64,000 nucleotides of DNA from NCBI GenBank assembly GCA_004431415.1, contig QPMI01000685.1, positions 17,935 through 81,934 on the forward strand, written 5' to 3'. The notes under the pieces are model-generated. The model was not told where the DNA came from. It made no database searches and was given only the letters and a program-made list of their open reading frames with translations. This document shows positions 61,663 through 64,000 of the stretch, in pieces (the first letter of the stretch is position 1; each line of letters begins with the position of its first letter). Made by a program: the position numbers and the translations under genes. Source of the stretch: Cyanophora paradoxa. Its lineage: Eukaryota; Glaucocystophyceae; Cyanophorales; Cyanophoraceae.

Positions 61663-64000
61663 CTACGGCGAGGAGGCGCGGCGGGCTCGGCGGGCGGCGA
61701 TCACGGGGTCGGGGAGACGGGGCGGACGCCGGCCTCGGGCTCCTCGCCCTGCCTCCCGGAGAGCTGCGCGCGAGGGCGCGGGGTCAGCTCGGAGGCGGCG
61801 CTGGAGGAGGGAGACGGGGGCGGGGCGGGGCGGACGAGGGCGGGGGAGATGCCCGCGAGGGTCGAGGGCGAGGAGGGGCGCCGCGCCTGCGCCGCCGTCA
61901 GCGGGGCCGGGCCGGAGCTGCGGGGGCGGGCGGGGCGGGGCCTCGGGGCGGGGCACCTCGAGCTTGGCGATCATGGAGGAGATGTGGGAGAGGGCGCCCC
62001 GCCCCGCCCTCGTCCCCCGTCGACTTGCGCCGGTTGCCCCGCGGCCGCCCAGCAGCGTCTGCACCCGCCCGATCGCCCCCTCCCCGTCCCCTCCAGCGCC
62101 GGCCCCGGGCTCCGGGGCGCCGGCGGCCGAGGCGGGCGGGGCGGGGGCGGCCTCCGCCCTCAAGAGGGGTCGCTCCGCGTCGATGCTGGCGAGCAGCGAC
62201 GCGTGGCGCTTCTGCGCGGGGCGCCCGCGGCCTCAGCGCGGGGCGCCGGCGCGGCGGGCCGGGCGCGGGGCGGGCGCGCACCGCGGGGCTGCCGCTGCGA
62301 GTGGAGAAGGTGGCCGAGCGGCCGACGGGCGGGCGCCGCGGGGCCTGGGCGGGGCCCGGGGGCGGGGCGGCGGCTGCGGCGAGGACGGCGGCGACGGCGG
62401 CGGCGGCGGTCGCCTGGGCCTCCTTGGCGGCGTTGGCTTGCATGGCGGCCATGAGGGACTCGGGGGTGACCGCCGGGGGCCCGAGCGGGGCGGGCGGCTG
62501 GGGGCTCCTGAGAGCCTGGAAGGAGCGGGGCCCCTTGAGCGACGTGTTCGGGCTCGTGCTCTGCGGCGACGTGTCCGCCGAGGCCGACGGCCGCAGGTTG
62601 GCGACCGTCAGCCGCGGCGAGGCGCTCGTCGAGAGGAGGGGCGACGTCGGGAGCGAGCGCGGGTGCATCGCCCAGCCGCCCGCCCCCGGCGAGAGCGAGG
62701 CCCCCGCAGCGGCGTTGAGGGGCGCCCCAGGGAAGGTCGGCGTGCGGGCGCCGTGGCCCCCCGGGGAGCTGGAGCCCGGGAGCGGGTAGAGGCTGGCGTC
62801 GGCGGGGTCCATGGCGACGAAGATGGCGGGGGCGGCGCTGGGCCGCGGCGTCGGCTCGCTGTCCGAGGGCGCCTCGGGGGGCGCCCGGTACGAGCTCGCC
62901 GGCAGCGACTGCGCCTGCGCCTGCGCTGCCGCGGGGAGAGGCGGGAGGAAGGAGGGGGCGGCGCCGGCCCGCGACGAGCCCCCGAAGGTGAACGAGCGCG
63001 GCGCCCGCGGCCGCGCCCGCGGCCCCCGCCCGGCCCCGCCGGGCCTGCGCGGCAGCAGGGCCCGGTGAGGAGAAGGGGCGGGGCGGCGGGGCGGGGCGGG
63101 CCGCACCGGCGCCGGCGTCGCCGGGGGCGCCCTTGGATGCGGAGCGCTCCTGCGCGGGCGGCGGGGCAGGGTCAGCGCGGCGCTCCGCGAGTCGGCGGCC
63201 CGCGCGGCGTGTCTCTCAGGCATCGCGCGGGGGCGGGGCGGACCTGAACAGCAGCGGCGGCGGCGGCCTTGCCGTAGAGCCCGGCGTTCACCGCCCGCGT
63301 CATCGCCTGCCACCGCCCGTCGCCGGCAGCAGCGGGTGACGGGCGGGGCGAGGCGGGGCGGGGGGGCGCACGAGGAGGGCCCCGCGGTCGGCGCGCGCGT
63401 CCCCCTCCGAGTACGGGACTGCGCCCCGCTCGAGGGCGGCGCTCCGGAGCGGGGCGGGGCGGGCGGGGCGGGGCGGGCGGGGGCGGCCTACACTTGCGCT
63501 GGTAGGCCATGAGGCGGAAGCTGACGTCCCGCCCCTCGGGGGCCTCCACCCCGATGTAGTACCACCCTGCGCCCCGCCCGTCGGCGCTGCCCGCGGCGCG
63601 GCGCGCGGGGGCCGCCGGGGGGCGGGCGGGCGCACCGGCTTTGAAGTGGCGGTCGATGGGCTCGACGACGAGCGTCGCCTCCGCCTCGTCCTCCTCGGGC
63701 TGGATCCACCACGTGTGCCGCCCTGGCCCCCGCCCCCTCCCGTCGGACGGGGCGCCGGCAAAGGGGCCGGGGCGCGCGGGGCGCACGCTGGCCGGGGAAC
63801 TTGCACTCCGTCGAGACGAAGAGGCGCGGCTGGCCCTCCGCCTCCCGCCCCGCGCCCCCCTCCTCCTCGTCCACCGCTGCCCGCCCGTCACGAGGCGGCG
63901 GGGGCGACGGGGGCGGGGCGGGACGCGCAGATGCGGAACACGGCCGACTGCCGCGGGTCCGTCACCTGCGCCGCGCGCCCCCGCGTCGGGCCCGGGCGGG
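61663..64000 (-). CDS. Partial gene: beta-sandwich-like domain followed by a long Ser/Ala/Pro-rich region
   Basis: The 5' end is outside the window. From the edge: VTDPRQSAVFRIC, RLFVSTECKFPG, HTWWIQPEEDEAEATLVVEP with IDRHFK, GWYYIGVEAPEGRDVSFRLM followed by AYQRK, SEGDARADRGALLV and WQAMTRAVNAGLYGKAAAA. The 'lFvSt..P ... tW ... ytIxV' pattern with GxYYIGV resembles pre-peptidase C-terminal-like or similar extracellular beta-sandwich modules; low confidence. Then a long low-complexity region (SFTFGGSSRAGAAPSFLP, VTPESLMAAMQANAAKEAQA, TSPNTSLKGPRSFQ) and a frame closing at 61663. The C-terminal exon structure is not resolved because several frames stay open in this very GC-rich DNA. Confidence 0.45.

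Noticed and set aside
1-64000. Bacterial or organellar origin of the window
   Set aside because: Spliceosomal introns, eukaryote-only genes (RPL38, HAT1, PPWD1, CLASP) and hAT/CACTA elements show nuclear eukaryotic DNA.

Overview
This window is nuclear DNA of a GC-rich, intron-rich photosynthetic eukaryote. The evidence is direct: a ribosomal protein L38 gene split by three introns, a plastid PAP/fibrillin gene, PPWD1, HAT1 and CLASP, all broken into exons by short C-rich introns (about 35-190 nt) that end in CGCAG after a CTGAC/CTCAC-like branch site. Two genes narrow the lineage by inference. One is a laforin/SEX4-type glucan phosphatase with two starch-binding modules, which suggests alpha-glucan (starch) storage. 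The other is an alveolin/epiplastin-like protein, a family reported from alveolates, cryptophytes and glaucophytes. With the extreme GC bias, a glaucophyte (Cyanophora-like) or cryptophyte-like alga is my best guess; the sequence alone does not prove it.

Layout, left to right. 0-8 kb: 3' end of an RGG-tailed protein, RPL38, a VPS62-like protein, an acidic protein with a PP1-docking motif (minus strand), and HAT1. 8-18 kb: a long minus-strand lipase/P-loop NTPase/tail-anchor protein starting almost head-to-head with a PAP/fibrillin gene, then a CLASP-like microtubule protein. 18-24 kb: a single-pass membrane protein, a DUF1810 protein and a zinc-finger/proline-rich protein. 24-31 kb: a less GC-rich cluster of minus-strand genes for an apparently undescribed double-zinc-ribbon plus helical-repeat family. 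32-39 kb: an ATP-grasp enzyme with a hydrophobic tail, PPWD1, and an unidentified minus-strand coiled-coil gene. 39-42 kb: palindrome-rich spacer with a hAT-type MITE. 42-48.6 kb: a receptor-like protein with a lectin-like/REJ/GPS ectodomain, a membrane helix and a probable cytoplasmic TIR-like domain. 48.7-50.1 kb: a CACTA-like non-autonomous transposon. 51-55 kb: a small secreted cysteine-rich protein, then a glucan phosphatase and an SH3BGR/glutaredoxin-like protein in very tight tandem. 55-64 kb: minus-strand unknown genes, an alveolin-like gene, and the 3' part of a low-complexity gene that runs off the window.

Three signals are not explained by gene calls. Many introns start with GC instead of GT. 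A GTACCCC heptamer recurs inside introns and near starts. Near-constant C homopolymers of 21-26 nt lie in introns, always on the sense strand. Most genes here are housekeeping and do not form one pathway; the clusters worth attention are the zinc-ribbon family and the receptor gene with its neighbouring transposon. Exon borders were found by eye from reading frame, splice signals and family conservation, so small errors are likely.
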